In this document: in pieces, positions 46,300 through 56,821 of the stretch
Numbering within the stretch: position 1 is the first letter of the stretch
Layout: each line of letters begins with the position of its first letter
Source of the DNA: Corynebacterium sp.
Lineage (GTDB): Bacteria; Actinomycetota; Actinomycetes; Mycobacteriales; Mycobacteriaceae
DNA length: 64,000 nucleotides
Direction: 5' to 3'
NCBI RefSeq assembly: GCF_030532965.1
Contig: NZ_JAUNKC010000012.1
Location: forward strand, 16,627-80,626
Position numbers and translations under genes: made by a program
The notes under the pieces: generated by a model
Database searches by the model: none
What the model was told of the DNA's origin: nothing
What the model saw: only the letters and a program-made list of their open reading frames with translations

Positions 46300-48792
46300 A
46301 TGCTTATTTCGCAAAGCTGGCTTACTAAACTCCTGCGTGCTTCCAACCCCGAATGGCACGGAGTGACACCTGAAGAACTCGACGCGGGATTCGTTCGCGT
46401 GGGGTTCGAAACCGAAGGATTTAGCAGTATTCCGGAAACCACCGGTCCGCTGGTTATTGGTCGGGTAGAGACCATTGAGGAACTCGAAGGCTTTAAGAAA
46501 CCCATCAGGCACTGCATGGTGAATGTTGGCGAAGCCAACGGCACCGGCGAGTTGCAATCGATTGTCTGCGGTGCACGCAATTTCGTCGAAGGCTCAACAG
46601 TGGTGGTTGCCCTGCCTGGGTCCGTTTTGCCCGGAAACTTCGCGATTTCCGCGCGCGAAACATACGGCCGGATGTCGGCCGGAATGATCTGTTCCGCCGC
46701 TGAACTGGGACTTACGGATAAATCCTCCGGCATTATGACCCTCGATCCCAGCGTTGGGGAACCTGGTGTGGACGCACGTCCAATCCTCGAATTAGACGAT
46801 ACTGTTTTCGACGTAAACATCACGCCCGATCGCGGTTATGCACTTTCTGCCCGCGGACTAAGCCGGGAGCTTGCTTCGGCTTTCAACCTTAGATTTGTTG
46901 AGCCAGTGGCGATCACCAGCAATAGTGCTGGTGGAGCTGGTGGACCTAACCTCAGGATTGATCCGGAAACCAAAACTCGTCGATTTGGGGTGAAATTGGT
47001 TTCAGGAATCGACCCGACCGCGCAAACCCCATACTGGATGCAGCGGGAGTTGATGCTTGCAGGCCAGCGACCAGTAAACGCAGCGACTGACGTTACCAAC
47101 TACGTCATGCTGTTGCTGGGGCAGCCTATGCACGCGTTTGACGCTGACAAGATTACTGGCGGCTTGGTTGTGCGTACCGCTAAAGCTGGTGAAAAGCTCA
47201 CCACACTGGATCACGTCGAACGCACTCTTGACAGTGAAGATGTCGTTATTTGTGACGATAACGGCATTCAAAGCTTGGCAGGTGTTATGGGGGGCTCGAC
47301 CTCCGAGATTTCCGACGACACCACTAACGTGTATTTCGAGGCGGCCAACTGGGACCCAATCACTACCGCCCGTACCTCGCGGCGGCATAAGCTAAGCTCC
47401 GAAGCATCACGACGCTTTGAGCGGGGTGTCGATCCCGCATTAGTTGAGGGTGCCTTGGAGCTCGCGTGCAGCTTATTGCAGGAAATAGCTGGCGGCACCG
47501 TTGAGCCGTGGACCGTATTAGAAGGCGACGTTACCCAGCTTCCAACGATTACGATGAGCGTGGCCCGGCCGTCAGAAATCGCAGGGGTTGATTATTCCCG
47601 TGAAACCGTTATCAGTCGACTCGAAGAAGTAGGGTGCACCGTAGCAGTCAGCTCCTGTGGTGCAAAACTCGAGGTCACCCCACCATCGTGGCACCCGGAT
47701 CTCACCGAATCCTGCGATTTGGTTGAGGAGATTTTACGGCTCGAAGGCTTGGAGGATATTCCGTCGATCGTGCCACCTGCGCCGGTTGGTCGCGGCCTTA
47801 GTCCTGCACAAAAGCGTCGGCGTGCGATTGGGCACGCATTGGCGTACAACGGCTACGTCGAGATCCTGCCAACTCCGTTTATTCGCCAAGACACCTTTGA
47901 TACGTGGGGCCTGGCTTCGGACGACGAACGGCGCAAGGTTGTAACCGTTCAGAATCCACTGGACGCCGACTACGCAGTGCTGGGCACCACGTTACTACCG
48001 TCAATGTTGGAGGCGGTTTTGCGTAATGTTTCCCGAGGCATGACTGATCTCTACCTATTTGGTCAACAACAGGTTTCCATTGCTCGCGGCAACGGAATAT
48101 CGCCAATGCCATCAGTGACAGCCCGTCCAGACGACGAGACGATAAAAGAACTGCTGGATTCTCTACCAGTGCAGCCGCTGCATGTTGCCACGGTTGGCGT
48201 CGGTGCTTTAGAAATGGAAGGCCCGTGGGGTAGCGGTCGCGCGTACACCTACGCAGATGCAATTGAATCAGCCAAGATTGTCGCCCGTGCTGCTGGGGTG
48301 GAGCTGGAATTGCGAAATGCAGACCACTTGCCGTGGCACCCAGGTCGGTGTGCTGAACTGATTGTGGACGGTATCGTTGTCGGTTATGCGGGTGAATTAC
48401 ACCCGCAGGTTCTTGAACGTCTTGAGCTACCAGCCCGTACGTGCGCGATGGAACTCAATGTTTCTGCAATGCCGCTGACAGAGGTCTTGCCGGCGCCCGT
48501 GTTGTCGGCTTTCCCAACGGTGAAACAAGATTTGGCGTTGGTAGTTGACGAAAGCATCCCTGCTGAAGATCTTCGCACAGTGATCGTTGAGGCAGCAGGA
48601 CCGCTCTTGGAATCCGTTGAGCTTTTCGACGTCTACCGGGCCGAAAACCTTGGTGAAGGCAAGAAATCCCTGGCCTTCGCACTGACCTTCCGGGCACCAG
48701 ATCGGACTTTGACCGATGAGGAATGCTCAAAGGGACGCATTGCAGCTGCCGAATTGGCTAATGAGCGTTTCGACGCTCATATGCGCGCATAA
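46300..48792 (+). CDS. pheT: Phenylalanyl-tRNA synthetase beta subunit
   Basis: An 830-aa subunit. Visible domains: N-terminal tRNA-binding (OB-fold) region around residues 40-155; B3/B4 editing region around 215-385 with RRHKLSSEASRRFERGVDP; B5 domain around 400-480; catalytic-like core; and the C-terminal FDX-ACB anticodon-binding domain (AFPTVKQDLALVVDESIPA onward). Length is normal. Downstream of pheS with AAAGGACG as ribosome binding site, and followed by a strong terminator. Confidence 0.97.
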   Translation: MLISQSWLTKLLRASNPEWHGVTPEELDAGFVRVGFETEGFSSIPETTGPLVIGRVETIEELEGFKKPIRHCMVNVGEANGTGELQSIVCGARNFVEGSTVVVALPGSVLPGNFAISARETYGRMSAGMICSAAELGLTDKSSGIMTLDPSVGEPGVDARPILELDDTVFDVNITPDRGYALSARGLSRELASAFNLRFVEPVAITSNSAGGAGGPNLRIDPETKTRRFGVKLVSGIDPTAQTPYWMQRELMLAGQRPVNAATDVTNYVMLLLGQPMHAFDADKITGGLVVRTAKAGEKLTTLDHVERTLDSEDVVICDDNGIQSLAGVMGGSTSEISDDTTNVYFEAANWDPITTARTSRRHKLSSEASRRFERGVDPALVEGALELACSLLQEIAGGTVEPWTVLEGDVTQLPTITMSVARPSEIAGVDYSRETVISRLEEVGCTVAVSSCGAKLEVTPPSWHPDLTESCDLVEEILRLEGLEDIPSIVPPAPVGRGLSPAQKRRRAIGHALAYNGYVEILPTPFIRQDTFDTWGLASDDERRKVVTVQNPLDADYAVLGTTLLPSMLEAVLRNVSRGMTDLYLFGQQQVSIARGNGISPMPSVTARPDDETIKELLDSLPVQPLHVATVGVGALEMEGPWGSGRAYTYADAIESAKIVARAAGVELELRNADHLPWHPGRCAELIVDGIVVGYAGELHPQVLERLELPARTCAMELNVSAMPLTEVLPAPVLSAFPTVKQDLALVVDESIPAEDLRTVIVEAAGPLLESVELFDVYRAENLGEGKKSLAFALTFRAPDRTLTDEECSKGRIAAAELANERFDAHMRA

Positions 48793-48811
48793 ATCCCTTA
48801 TCCCGTAACTG

Positions 48812-48848
48812 ACACCCGATCGCATGAGTCTGCGATCGGGTGTTTTTG
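48812..48848 (+). terminator. Terminator of pheST
   Basis: Perfect 13-bp stem ACACCCGATCGCA (48812-48824) and TGCGATCGGGTGT (48831-48843) with a 6-base loop, followed by TTTTGC. Confidence 0.9.
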
Positions 48849-49157
48849 CATGTTCTTTCAGTTTCCAGGGGGCAGAGCCCAAGAAAGACAGCAAATTGCG
48901 GGATGGAAGATGCGTGTGGCGCGCAAGGTTTTCATCCTCAGCGCAGTAACGCAACAAACAACCATGCGGGCTCAACATAACCGGAAGAAAACTGTTCCCC
49001 ATTTACGTCACTGCGAATAAAAGAAGCGCTGCCGAACCCTAGGGGAACTGCCAAGCAAGCTAAAAAGAAAATCCACTGGTAACGGACGTTTTTGGCGGCT
49101 GCGTTTTTCTAATTTTTATTTTTATCCGAAAGTTAAAATTAGGAGAAAATCGAGCCG
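48849..49157. other. Non-coding spacer between pheT and the Fic-like gene
   Basis: About 300 bases with no convincing gene on either strand. The last third is A/T-rich and leads into the palindrome at 49158-49198. Confidence 0.5.
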
Positions 49158-49198
49158 AGGCTTAATTTTAATAATGATCATTCTTTAAAATTAAGCCT
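49158..49198. promoter_or_regulatory. Concentric palindrome upstream of the Fic-like gene (candidate operator)
   Basis: Perfect 13-bp arms AGGCTTAATTTTA (49158-49170) and TAAAATTAAGCCT (49186-49198) surround a central 10-bp palindrome AATGATCATT (49173-49182) with nearly the same centre. There is no terminal T-run and the gene upstream already has a terminator, so an operator is more likely than a terminator. It lies about 40 bases before the start of a gene whose product ends in a probable winged helix. Confidence 0.55.
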
Positions 49199-49240
49199 TG
49201 TTCGGGTGTGATTGTCCTGGTGGTTTAGAATTGGGTGACG

Positions 49241-50383
49241 ATGGGATATCGAGAAATACGTGATGTTGCCGAATCGAACGGAGAATTCGAAGCCTGGGCG
49301 CTATTGGCCCGCAGGCTAGGTTCAGAGTCGACTGTTTCCTGGCCTTTTACAGTGGGGCGCAGTCATGTGTTCTGCCATCTAACACCGCATCTGGTTGGGC
49401 TAATAGAAACCGCATTTCGCAACGAATTACGCAACCAGACCCTTTGGTTGCCTCTTTCATCGCAAGCCAAACAACATTTCCATTACGGCCTTGTGGTCCG
49501 TGAAGTTGTGGCCACAGCATCGTTGGCCGGTCGTTCTTTTAACCCTAAAACCGTCGATGATGCGTTGGTGCTGGGCGAAGATGCCCAAATACCTGTCGGG
49601 GGTTTAGCGCAGGCATACTTTGAGTTATCCCAGCAAAAACCCGGGTTGAAAAATCCTGTTCAGGATCTCCGGGGTTTCTTTTCCGAGAAAGGTCTGGTTG
49701 AACGTTTTGCGGAAGTTTCGCTACCGGACCCAGCTATCGATGATGCCCTCGTCGAGGTGGCTGATGCGGCACCTGCTGGTCATCCTTCGTGTTCTGAGCT
49801 AATAACCACTGCAGTTGTGTATTTTTTGCTCCATCGTTTGTTGCCTGAAGGCAGTGGGCAAGTGACTAGATTGTTAAGTAGTGGGTTACTGGCAGCTATC
49901 TTTTCGCCAGCGACAGCTTTGACGTTTTCGCAGACGGTCTCGTCGCGTCGTGAAATTCATGAGGTGCATTTAGCAAGCGCTAACGACGAGAAAAATCTCG
50001 GTGATCTCACTCCGTTTATCGTCGGATTTGTGGATGTGGTGGTGGCAGCCCAAGAACACATACATGAGCACTTGGACCGTCTCACGGCCCAGCTGGGCTG
50101 TATCACATCTTTAGCTATTAGTCAGAAGCCAACGGAACGTATTTTGTTTCTGGTCGCACAAGCGGCGCTGTGTGGAAATGAATGGGGAATTACGTTAGAA
50201 GAGGCCACACGGTTTGTTGCGCGCGGTCCCCAGCAAACGCGAACCTACCTCACCGAATTAGAGAAACAGAATTTGGTATATCGACCCAGAAAGCGGCCGC
50301 AACGTTTTGCATTAGATGCCTTGGGGTGGGCGCGTTTGCATGATTTAGGGATTGGTGACGCAGAACCGGAACGGCATGACTAG
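49241..50383 (+). CDS. Degenerate Fic-like protein with C-terminal winged helix
   Basis: A 380-aa protein resembling the Fic/DOC architecture found with winged-helix domains. In place of HPFxxGNGRxxR it has HRLLPEGSGQVTR (about residue 203): the His is kept, but the Phe, Asn and first Arg are lost and the loop is one residue longer. The usual inhibitory S/T-x-x-x-E-G/N motif is not seen in TASLAGRSF. Residues ~310-375 (EEATRFVARGPQQTRTYLTELEKQ) look like a winged helix. AMP-transfer activity is unlikely; a DNA-binding regulator is a better guess. -10-like TAGAAT (49226-49231) suggests a leaderless start at ATG 49241; GTG 49235 is in frame. Confidence 0.65.
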   Translation: MGYREIRDVAESNGEFEAWALLARRLGSESTVSWPFTVGRSHVFCHLTPHLVGLIETAFRNELRNQTLWLPLSSQAKQHFHYGLVVREVVATASLAGRSFNPKTVDDALVLGEDAQIPVGGLAQAYFELSQQKPGLKNPVQDLRGFFSEKGLVERFAEVSLPDPAIDDALVEVADAAPAGHPSCSELITTAVVYFLLHRLLPEGSGQVTRLLSSGLLAAIFSPATALTFSQTVSSRREIHEVHLASANDEKNLGDLTPFIVGFVDVVVAAQEHIHEHLDRLTAQLGCITSLAISQKPTERILFLVAQAALCGNEWGITLEEATRFVARGPQQTRTYLTELEKQNLVYRPRKRPQRFALDALGWARLHDLGIGDAEPERHD

Positions 50384-50905
50384 CGGCCGAAATGATTCGG
50401 ATAGCTACGTGGGATTTCTTTTAGTAGGAACTCGTAAAAAGTATCCGCATATGGCGTAACTGGTTCAGGAGAATACGCATCGACGACCCAGACTGTGTCC
50501 TGTGCTTTTCCCTCACTAATGGGGAAGTAGTAGCAGCCATCGCCTTCCCCGGCGATGAGGAAAAAGAGCTTGTCGTGGCTGCTTGGATCATGCTCCATTG
50601 AATTGCAATGAGAGGTGAAAATATCCTCCGGGCAATCCTCACTGATCTCGGGTGGTGCTACTGTAAAAGTCCCAGTAGCCCTGTACCTTGATTGTGTCGT
50701 ATTCCAGCACAAACCGCCTGTATGACTCAGGCAGTTGAACATGACTTTTGGCTTCAGCGTTGGCTATCCACTCGGGTTGCACCTTGCTGGGGTGAAACGT
50801 GCATTCAGCAGGCAACTCGGCTATGAGCTGTTGTATCTGCGAGTATTGTTCCGATTGCTGATCTGGCCTTTTATCCCTCATGTTCGTGGATTTTACTTGA
50901 GACAT
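50380..50905 (-). pseudogene. SUKH/SMI1-KNR4-type protein broken by a frameshift
   Basis: The N-terminal half of a SUKH domain (WIANAEAKSHVQLPESYRRF, then a Tyr-Asp-Thr turn) is in one minus-strand frame that stops at about 50640. The C-terminal half (EDIFTSHCNSMEH, LFFLIAGEGDGCYYFPIS, VWVVDAY, TFYEFLLKEIPR) continues in another frame from about 50660 down to 50380. One single-base indel near 50640-50665 would restore one gene of about 170 aa. Start codons at 50905 or 50881 are possible. SUKH proteins are commonly immunity proteins against polymorphic toxins; no toxin gene is next to it. It could be a sequencing error rather than decay. Confidence 0.65.
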
Positions 50906-51230
50906 GAGTGATTTTAGCGATGTATGTGGTTTGCTATTTCTCGACTTCCAGATCGCTTGTAAACGCATAGCTACTTGGCAAATGTGTGGCACGGGGCAGT
51001 GGAGCCGCATTTTATGCAGCCCAATAGCGATAGCGTAAGGCAATTTTTTACTACTAACGCGAGGAGCCTGAGGCTTTCTATGCTGGAGCCTTGATCGATG
51101 TATGAATCCAATACATATAATTTCAAAAGACTGCATAAAAATCATGGTCGCTAGATTCTTGAGGCTGCAAAACTGTCCGTAAAGCCCCAGGAAATCGGTT
51201 TAATTAAGAAAAGCTTCAGTAGCTTAAGTA
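50906..51230. other. Spacer upstream of argC
   Basis: About 325 bases with no gene I can support. The right end leads into the argC control region. Confidence 0.45.
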
Positions 51231-51267
51231 ATGAATAATTTGCAAATTAGTGCATAATTGCTAGTAT
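51231..51267 (+). promoter_or_regulatory. argC promoter with ARG-box-like sites
   Basis: ATGAATAATTTGCAA (from 51231) and TGCATAATTGC (from 51251) resemble the TGAATAATTATTCA ArgR box. The second overlaps the -10 element TAGTAT (51262-51267). The -10 ends 8 bases before the argC ATG, so the transcript is probably leaderless. ArgR is encoded in the same cluster. Confidence 0.5.
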
Positions 51268-51275
51268 TGCTTGGT

Positions 51276-52319
51276 ATGTCGATCAAGGTAGCGGTAGCGG
51301 GAGCGTCTGGGTACGCTGGTGGCGAGATTTTACGATTGTTATTAGCGCATCCTCAATACCACTCAGGTGAAATAGAAATAGGCTGTCTTGCCGGTGCATC
51401 AACGGCAGGGGAGTCGGTCGCGCGGCTGATGCCGCACCTGGTAGACCTTGCCGACCGGGTGATTGAACCAACCGATCCGGAAACATTGGCTAAACATGAC
51501 GTCGTTTTTCTAGGCTTGCCACATGGGCATTCCGCTGACATCGCGAAGCAACTGCCGTCAGATGTAGTGGTTATAGATTGTGCGGCCGACTTCCGGCTTC
51601 GCGACGAAAGCGATTGGGTGAAGTTTTATGGCTCTGACTACTCCGGAAGCTGGCCGTATGGAATTCCGGAATTACCCGGAAATCGAGAGGTGCTGGCGAA
51701 GTCGAAGCGCATTGCGGTGCCTGGTTGCTTCCCGACAGGTGCAACTTTTGCCATGCTGCCAGCTATTATCAATGATCTTGTGTTGCCGGACCTAAGCTTC
51801 GTATCCATTACCGGTGTGTCTGGTGGCGGAAAGAAGGCAAGCGTGGGGTTGTTGGGATCGGAAACCATGGGGTCCCTTAAGGCGTATAACACTGCGGGAA
51901 AACACCGCCACAATCCCGAGATCAAACAGAATCTTCAGGCGTTCTGCCACGATGAAATATCGGTTAGCTTTACGCCAGTGTTGGCGCCATTGCCGAGGGG
52001 GATTCTCACCACGGCTTCGGCTCCGCTGAAATCGCCATTGTCCACCCAGGAAGCCCGTGAAACCTATGCGGACTTCTATCACTTAGAACCGTTTGTATAT
52101 TTAGTGCCGGACGGAGAGCAACCACAAACGCAGAACGTTGTTGGCACAAATATGTGTCATGTGCAGGTGGAGGTTGATAAAGAAGCTAATCGGCTTTTGG
52201 TCACCACAGCGATTGATAATCTAACGAAAGGGACTGCCGGTGCCGCGGTGCAGTGCATGAATATCGCATTGGGCTTCGCGGAAACAGCTGGATTACCACG
52301 TAACGCGGTGGCGCCCTGA
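51276..52319 (+). CDS. argC: N-acetyl-gamma-glutamyl-phosphate reductase
   Basis: A 347-aa NADPH-dependent reductase, third step of arginine synthesis. Visible: [19 protein letters not shown] nucleotide-binding start, the catalytic Cys in [12 protein letters not shown], and [13 protein letters not shown] 51276 is preferred over an upstream in-frame start. No ribosome binding site is present, consistent with a leaderless mRNA. First gene of the arginine cluster. Confidence 0.96.
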   Translation: MSIKVAVAGASGYAGGEILRLLLAHPQYHSGEIEIGCLAGASTAGESVARLMPHLVDLADRVIEPTDPETLAKHDVVFLGLPHGHSADIAKQLPSDVVVIDCAADFRLRDESDWVKFYGSDYSGSWPYGIPELPGNREVLAKSKRIAVPGCFPTGATFAMLPAIINDLVLPDLSFVSITGVSGGGKKASVGLLGSETMGSLKAYNTAGKHRHNPEIKQNLQAFCHDEISVSFTPVLAPLPRGILTTASAPLKSPLSTQEARETYADFYHLEPFVYLVPDGEQPQTQNVVGTNMCHVQVEVDKEANRLLVTTAIDNLTKGTAGAAVQCMNIALGFAETAGLPRNAVAP

Positions 52320-52372
52320 GGCTGTAGCCGCTGAAGATTTTTGAAGGCTGAAAGACTAAGAATGGATAACCG

Positions 52373-53521
52373 ATGATTACTGAACCACGTGGATTCGTAG
52401 CTTCCGGAACAACTGCAGGGATCAAGCCCTCCGGAAAACCAGATATGGCTTTGGTCGTAAATGAAGGCCCAAAATTCGCAGCGTCAGCGGTGTTCACCCG
52501 CAATCGGGTTTTTGCGGCTCCAGTGAAACTTTCTCGGTTAGCTATCGCTGATGGGCAATTACGTGCAGTCATCTTCAATTCTGGCAATGCCAACGCATGT
52601 ACGGGGACAATTGGCGAGGACAACTGTGCGACGACGATTACCAAGGTCGCCGAAGGATTAGGGCTTGATTTCCTTGATGTTGCCGCGTGTTCCACCGGTC
52701 TTATTGGAGATCAATTGCCGATGGATAAGGTGATTGGAGGCGTGGAAAAGCTAATCCCAGCGTTGGGTGACAACGGCGAAGATGCGGCAATAGCGATTAT
52801 GACGACGGACACGGTGCACAAACAAGCGGTTGTTCGGGCCGACGGATGGACGGTAGCCGGAATGGGCAAAGGCGTAGGGATGATGGCGCCAAGTTTGGCG
52901 ACGATGCTTGTGTGCCTTACCACCGATGCCGATGCGTCCTGTGAGATGCTCAATGAAGCACTGCGGAAAGCGACAGCGACGACGTTCGATTGTATTGACA
53001 TTGATGGCTCTACTTCGACAAATGACACCGTCATCGTTATGGCGTCGGGTGCGTCTGGTATTACACCGACTCAAGCTGAACTTGATGCAGCGGTATTCGC
53101 AGTATGCGACGATTTGGCTGCGCAAATGCAAGCGGATGCGGAAGGTGTGACGAAACGAGTGACAATCACGGTGACTGGTACCACTACCGACGAGATGGCA
53201 CACAATGCCGCACGAACGGTTGCCCGAGATAATTTGTTTAAGTGTGCGATGTTTGGATCTGATCCAAATTGGGGTCGAACGTTGGCTGCTGTTGGTATGG
53301 CGGATGCCGATATGGATGCGGAAAAAATATCCGTCCACTTCAACAACCAAGCAGTGTGTTTAAACTCCAGCGGAACTCCTGAAGCCCGCTCAGTTGATCT
53401 CTCGGGCACCGACATCGATGTCCATATCGATCTTGGAACCGGCGGATCCGGTAGTGCGAAAGTACGCACAACTGATCTCTCCCTCCAATACGTCGATTTC
53501 AACTCCGCGTACTCGACTTAG
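52373..53521 (+). CDS. argJ: Bifunctional ornithine acetyltransferase / N-acetylglutamate synthase
   Basis: A 382-aa ArgJ that recycles the acetyl group from N-acetylornithine to glutamate. Self-cleavage motif [11 protein letters not shown] is present with Thr as the new N-terminal nucleophile of the beta chain. [10 protein letters not shown] and the C-terminal [16 protein letters not shown] are typical. Length is normal. It follows argC by 53 bases. Confidence 0.96.
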   Translation: MITEPRGFVASGTTAGIKPSGKPDMALVVNEGPKFAASAVFTRNRVFAAPVKLSRLAIADGQLRAVIFNSGNANACTGTIGEDNCATTITKVAEGLGLDFLDVAACSTGLIGDQLPMDKVIGGVEKLIPALGDNGEDAAIAIMTTDTVHKQAVVRADGWTVAGMGKGVGMMAPSLATMLVCLTTDADASCEMLNEALRKATATTFDCIDIDGSTSTNDTVIVMASGASGITPTQAELDAAVFAVCDDLAAQMQADAEGVTKRVTITVTGTTTDEMAHNAARTVARDNLFKCAMFGSDPNWGRTLAAVGMADADMDAEKISVHFNNQAVCLNSSGTPEARSVDLSGTDIDVHIDLGTGGSGSAKVRTTDLSLQYVDFNSAYST

Positions 53522-53555
53522 ACCCAGTCCACATTTTATTTTTCGAAAGCAGATA

Positions 53556-54482
53556 ATGAACGATCTAAGCCCTCAGAAACGCGCAACAGTCCTCGCTGAA
53601 GCATTACCCTGGTTGCAACACCTACGCGACAAAATCGTCGTCGTGAAATACGGCGGAAATGCAATGGTGGATGACGATTTGAAAGCGGCATTCGCCGCCG
53701 ACATGGTTTTCTTGCGCACAGTTGGCGCGAAACCAGTTGTGGTTCATGGTGGTGGTCCGCAAATCTCGCAAATGTTGGCGCGATTGGGGCTCGAAGGCGA
53801 ATTTCTCGGGGGGTTCCGGGTAACTACCCCCGAAGTGATGGATATCGTGCGAATGGTTCTTTTTGGTCAGGTGGGGCGAGACTTGGTCGGGCTCATCAAT
53901 TCGCATGGCCCCTATGCGGTAGGCACCTCGGGAGAAGACGCGGGATTATTCACCGCCGAAAAACGGCTTGTCGAAGTCGATGGTGAATTGACTGACATTG
54001 GCTTGGTTGGCGACATCGTCAGCGTTGATGCGAGTAGTTTGATGGACATTATCGAGGCAGGCAGGATACCTGTAGTGTCAACCATTGCCCCAGGTCAAGG
54101 TGGGGAAATATACAACATTAACGCAGACACCGCGGCTGGTGCCCTCGCTTCGGCGTTGGGGGCGGAACGTTTACTAATCCTGACAAATGTTGAAGGGTTG
54201 TATACAAATTGGCCCGATAAATCTTCAATTGTTTCACAGACTTCCGTGAGCGAACTCAAAGAAATGCTGCCGGGTTTGGATACCGGGATGATTCCGAAAA
54301 TGGAATCGTGTTTGCGATCAGTCGAGGATGGGGTACGTGCCGCACATGTTATTGACGGGCGAATCGCACACTCAGTTTTATTAGAACTTTTAACAGCTGG
54401 TGGTATCGGGACTATGGTTGTTCCTGATGATGTTGTTGCTGATTCCAGCAACCCCACCATTTATCGGGAATCCCAGGATTAA
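53556..54482 (+). CDS. argB: Acetylglutamate kinase
   Basis: A 308-aa amino-acid kinase for the second step of arginine synthesis. [25 protein letters not shown] and the late ETGM-like [14 protein letters not shown] are visible. ATG 53556 with GAAAG upstream; longer in-frame starts overlap argJ and lack family similarity. In actinobacteria this kinase is usually feedback-inhibited by arginine; an N-terminal extension helix ([18 protein letters not shown]) typical of inhibited enzymes is present. Confidence 0.96.
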   Translation: MNDLSPQKRATVLAEALPWLQHLRDKIVVVKYGGNAMVDDDLKAAFAADMVFLRTVGAKPVVVHGGGPQISQMLARLGLEGEFLGGFRVTTPEVMDIVRMVLFGQVGRDLVGLINSHGPYAVGTSGEDAGLFTAEKRLVEVDGELTDIGLVGDIVSVDASSLMDIIEAGRIPVVSTIAPGQGGEIYNINADTAAGALASALGAERLLILTNVEGLYTNWPDKSSIVSQTSVSELKEMLPGLDTGMIPKMESCLRSVEDGVRAAHVIDGRIAHSVLLELLTAGGIGTMVVPDDVVADSSNPTIYRESQD

Positions 54483-54497
54483 AGTGAGGACTACGCT

Positions 54498-55811
54498 GTG
54501 AGCAATTCTGACAACCTTGCACATTGGCAAGAAGTGATTATGAACACCTACGGAGCACCGAAGATTGAGGTTGTTTCCGCACTCGGTTCGGTTATTGATG
54601 ACTCGGAGGGGCGTAAACACATCGATCTCCTCGGTGGAATTGCAGTCAACGCCCTAGGGCACGCGCATCCCACGATTATTAAAGCGGTTACCGATCAGAT
54701 TTCGACCTTCGGTCACGTATCCAACCTCATGGCCTCGGCGCCAGCAATTGATTTGGCTACGGAACTGATCAAACGGTTCTCCTTAAGCTGCGCTGCCGAC
54801 GCAAATCAAGCGATCGAAATTGCCGGGGAATCACGGGTATTCTTCTGTAATTCGGGGGCGGAAGCGAACGAAGCTGCGTTGAAGATCGCGCGGTTGACTG
54901 GGCGCAGCCGCATTTTGGCCGCAGAAAATGGTTTCCACGGCAGAACAATGGGCGCACTGTCACTGACTGGGCAATCAGAGAAGCGGCAGCCGTTCTACCC
55001 CTTGCTTATGGGTGTGCAGTTTTATCCGTATGGTGACATTGATTATTTGCGCAAAATGGTGGAAATTGATGCCAACGATGTCGCAGCCATCTTCATTGAG
55101 CCGATTCAGGGGGAAACTGGCGTCATTCCAGCCCCTGAGGGATTCCTACGTGAGGTGCGGGCGCTTTGCGACGAGTTTGGCATCCTCATGGTTGTCGATG
55201 AGGTTCAAACAGGCGTTGGCCGTACCGGAAAGTTCTTTGCTTTCCAACATGAGGGAATTCGGCCCGACATCGTCACGATGGCCAAAGGTCTGGGTGGCGG
55301 TTTGCCAATCGGTGCGTGTCTGGCGTCTGGACCTGCGGCAACGCTGCTTTCGCCGGGAGAGCATGGAACCACCTTCGGCGGAAACCCGGTCTGCTGTGCC
55401 GCGGGGAATGCCGTCATCAAGGTCATCGATGATAATTTCTGCAACACCGTTGCTAATCGTGGGGCCATTCTTGCAGAGCTGGCCGCAAATCTACCTGGGG
55501 TGGTAGAAGTACGTGGTAAAGGCCTAATGCTGGGAGTTATTTTCGAGCAACCAATCGCTAAAGAACTTGCTGCGCGTTGCACCGATTACGGTGTCATTAT
55601 CAATGCGCCTACCGAATATGTGCTTCGCCTAACCCCACCGCTGATTATCAGCGAATTTGAGATGCAAGAAGCTGCCAAGCGTCTGACGGCCTTGATTACG
55701 GACGTTCTGGAAGCGTATATGGCAGAAGTTGCGGCAGCCGAGGAAGCCGAAAAAGCCACCGAAGAGGGCACGTTTGATGGGGAGTTTGTGCCACAGGAGG
55801 TCGAAGTGTGA
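54498..55811 (+). CDS. argD: Acetylornithine aminotransferase
   Basis: A 437-aa class III PLP-dependent aminotransferase. [18 protein letters not shown], the Asp in [14 protein letters not shown], and the PLP-binding Lys in [14 protein letters not shown] are visible. GTG start with GAGGA upstream, 15 bases after argB. It carries a C-terminal Glu/Ala-rich extension of about 35 residues not needed for the fold. The stop overlaps the argF start. Confidence 0.95.
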   Translation: MSNSDNLAHWQEVIMNTYGAPKIEVVSALGSVIDDSEGRKHIDLLGGIAVNALGHAHPTIIKAVTDQISTFGHVSNLMASAPAIDLATELIKRFSLSCAADANQAIEIAGESRVFFCNSGAEANEAALKIARLTGRSRILAAENGFHGRTMGALSLTGQSEKRQPFYPLLMGVQFYPYGDIDYLRKMVEIDANDVAAIFIEPIQGETGVIPAPEGFLREVRALCDEFGILMVVDEVQTGVGRTGKFFAFQHEGIRPDIVTMAKGLGGGLPIGACLASGPAATLLSPGEHGTTFGGNPVCCAAGNAVIKVIDDNFCNTVANRGAILAELAANLPGVVEVRGKGLMLGVIFEQPIAKELAARCTDYGVIINAPTEYVLRLTPPLIISEFEMQEAAKRLTALITDVLEAYMAEVAAAEEAEKATEEGTFDGEFVPQEVEV

Positions 55812-56821
55812 TGACTTCTCCGGTACACATTGATGGTTCCATCGCTGGATCGCCAGCAATTATAAATGGTGTGCGGCATTTCTTAGCTGATGATCATCTA
55901 TCACCACGCGAACAAGCGGAAGTGCTGCAATTAGCCATCGACCTTAAGTCCGATCCATTTTCCCGGCGGCCGTTTGACGGGCCACAAGCCGTTGCGGTTT
56001 TGTTCGACAAGACGTCAACTCGTACCCGGTTTTCGTTCGCAACTGGTATCGGCCATCTCGGCGGAAACCCAATCGTTGTCGATTCTGGAAATACCCAATT
56101 AGGTAAAGGGGAAACTCTTGCCGATACCGCTGCATTGTTGTCAGCAAATTGCGCGGCTATCGTGTGGCGTACCTACGCGCACCAAAATTTCCTAGAGATG
56201 GCAAAAACCGCGACGGTACCGATTATCAATAGCCTGTGTGATGATTTTCATCCGTGTCAGATTCTGGCGGACCTGCAGACCATCGTCGAGAAGCTATGCC
56301 CGGAAACAGGACCGGCAGGCCTTTCTGGGATAAAGGCGGTGTATCTCGGCGATGGTGACAACAACATGGCTAATTCATATATGTTGGGGTTTGCAACAGC
56401 AGGAATCGATATCACGATCATTGCTCCGCAAGAATTCCAACCACGCCAGGAATTTATTGACCGGGCGCAGCAGCGCGCGGCCGAAACCGGTTCCACGGTG
56501 CAGGTCACTGACGATATTGAGGCCGTTGCTGGCGCGCAAGTCGTTATTACCGATACATGGGTTTCAATGGGAATGGAAAACGACGGTCTCGACCGAAAGA
56601 CCCCATTCTTGCCGTATCAAGTAAATGATGAAATTATGAAGAAGGCGCATAATAGTGCAATTTTTATGCACTGTTTGCCCGCATACCGTGGCAACGAAGT
56701 AACCGCTTCGGTCATCGACGGACCTCAATCTGTCGTTTACGACGAACAAGCGAATCGACTCCACGCGCAGAAGGCACTTTTAGTGTGGCTCATGGAACAT
56801 CAACCAGAGGTAGGTGAGTAA
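55811..56821 (+). CDS. argF: Ornithine carbamoyltransferase
   Basis: A 336-aa enzyme forming citrulline from ornithine and carbamoyl phosphate. Carbamoyl phosphate motif [19 protein letters not shown], and ornithine loop HCLPAYRG are visible. ATG 55811 overlaps the argD stop by one base; a GTG at 55808 (four-base overlap) is equally possible, both served by AGGAGG. About 20 residues precede the usual family start. Confidence 0.96.
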   Translation: MTSPVHIDGSIAGSPAIINGVRHFLADDHLSPREQAEVLQLAIDLKSDPFSRRPFDGPQAVAVLFDKTSTRTRFSFATGIGHLGGNPIVVDSGNTQLGKGETLADTAALLSANCAAIVWRTYAHQNFLEMAKTATVPIINSLCDDFHPCQILADLQTIVEKLCPETGPAGLSGIKAVYLGDGDNNMANSYMLGFATAGIDITIIAPQEFQPRQEFIDRAQQRAAETGSTVQVTDDIEAVAGAQVVITDTWVSMGMENDGLDRKTPFLPYQVNDEIMKKAHNSAIFMHCLPAYRGNEVTASVIDGPQSVVYDEQANRLHAQKALLVWLMEHQPEVGE

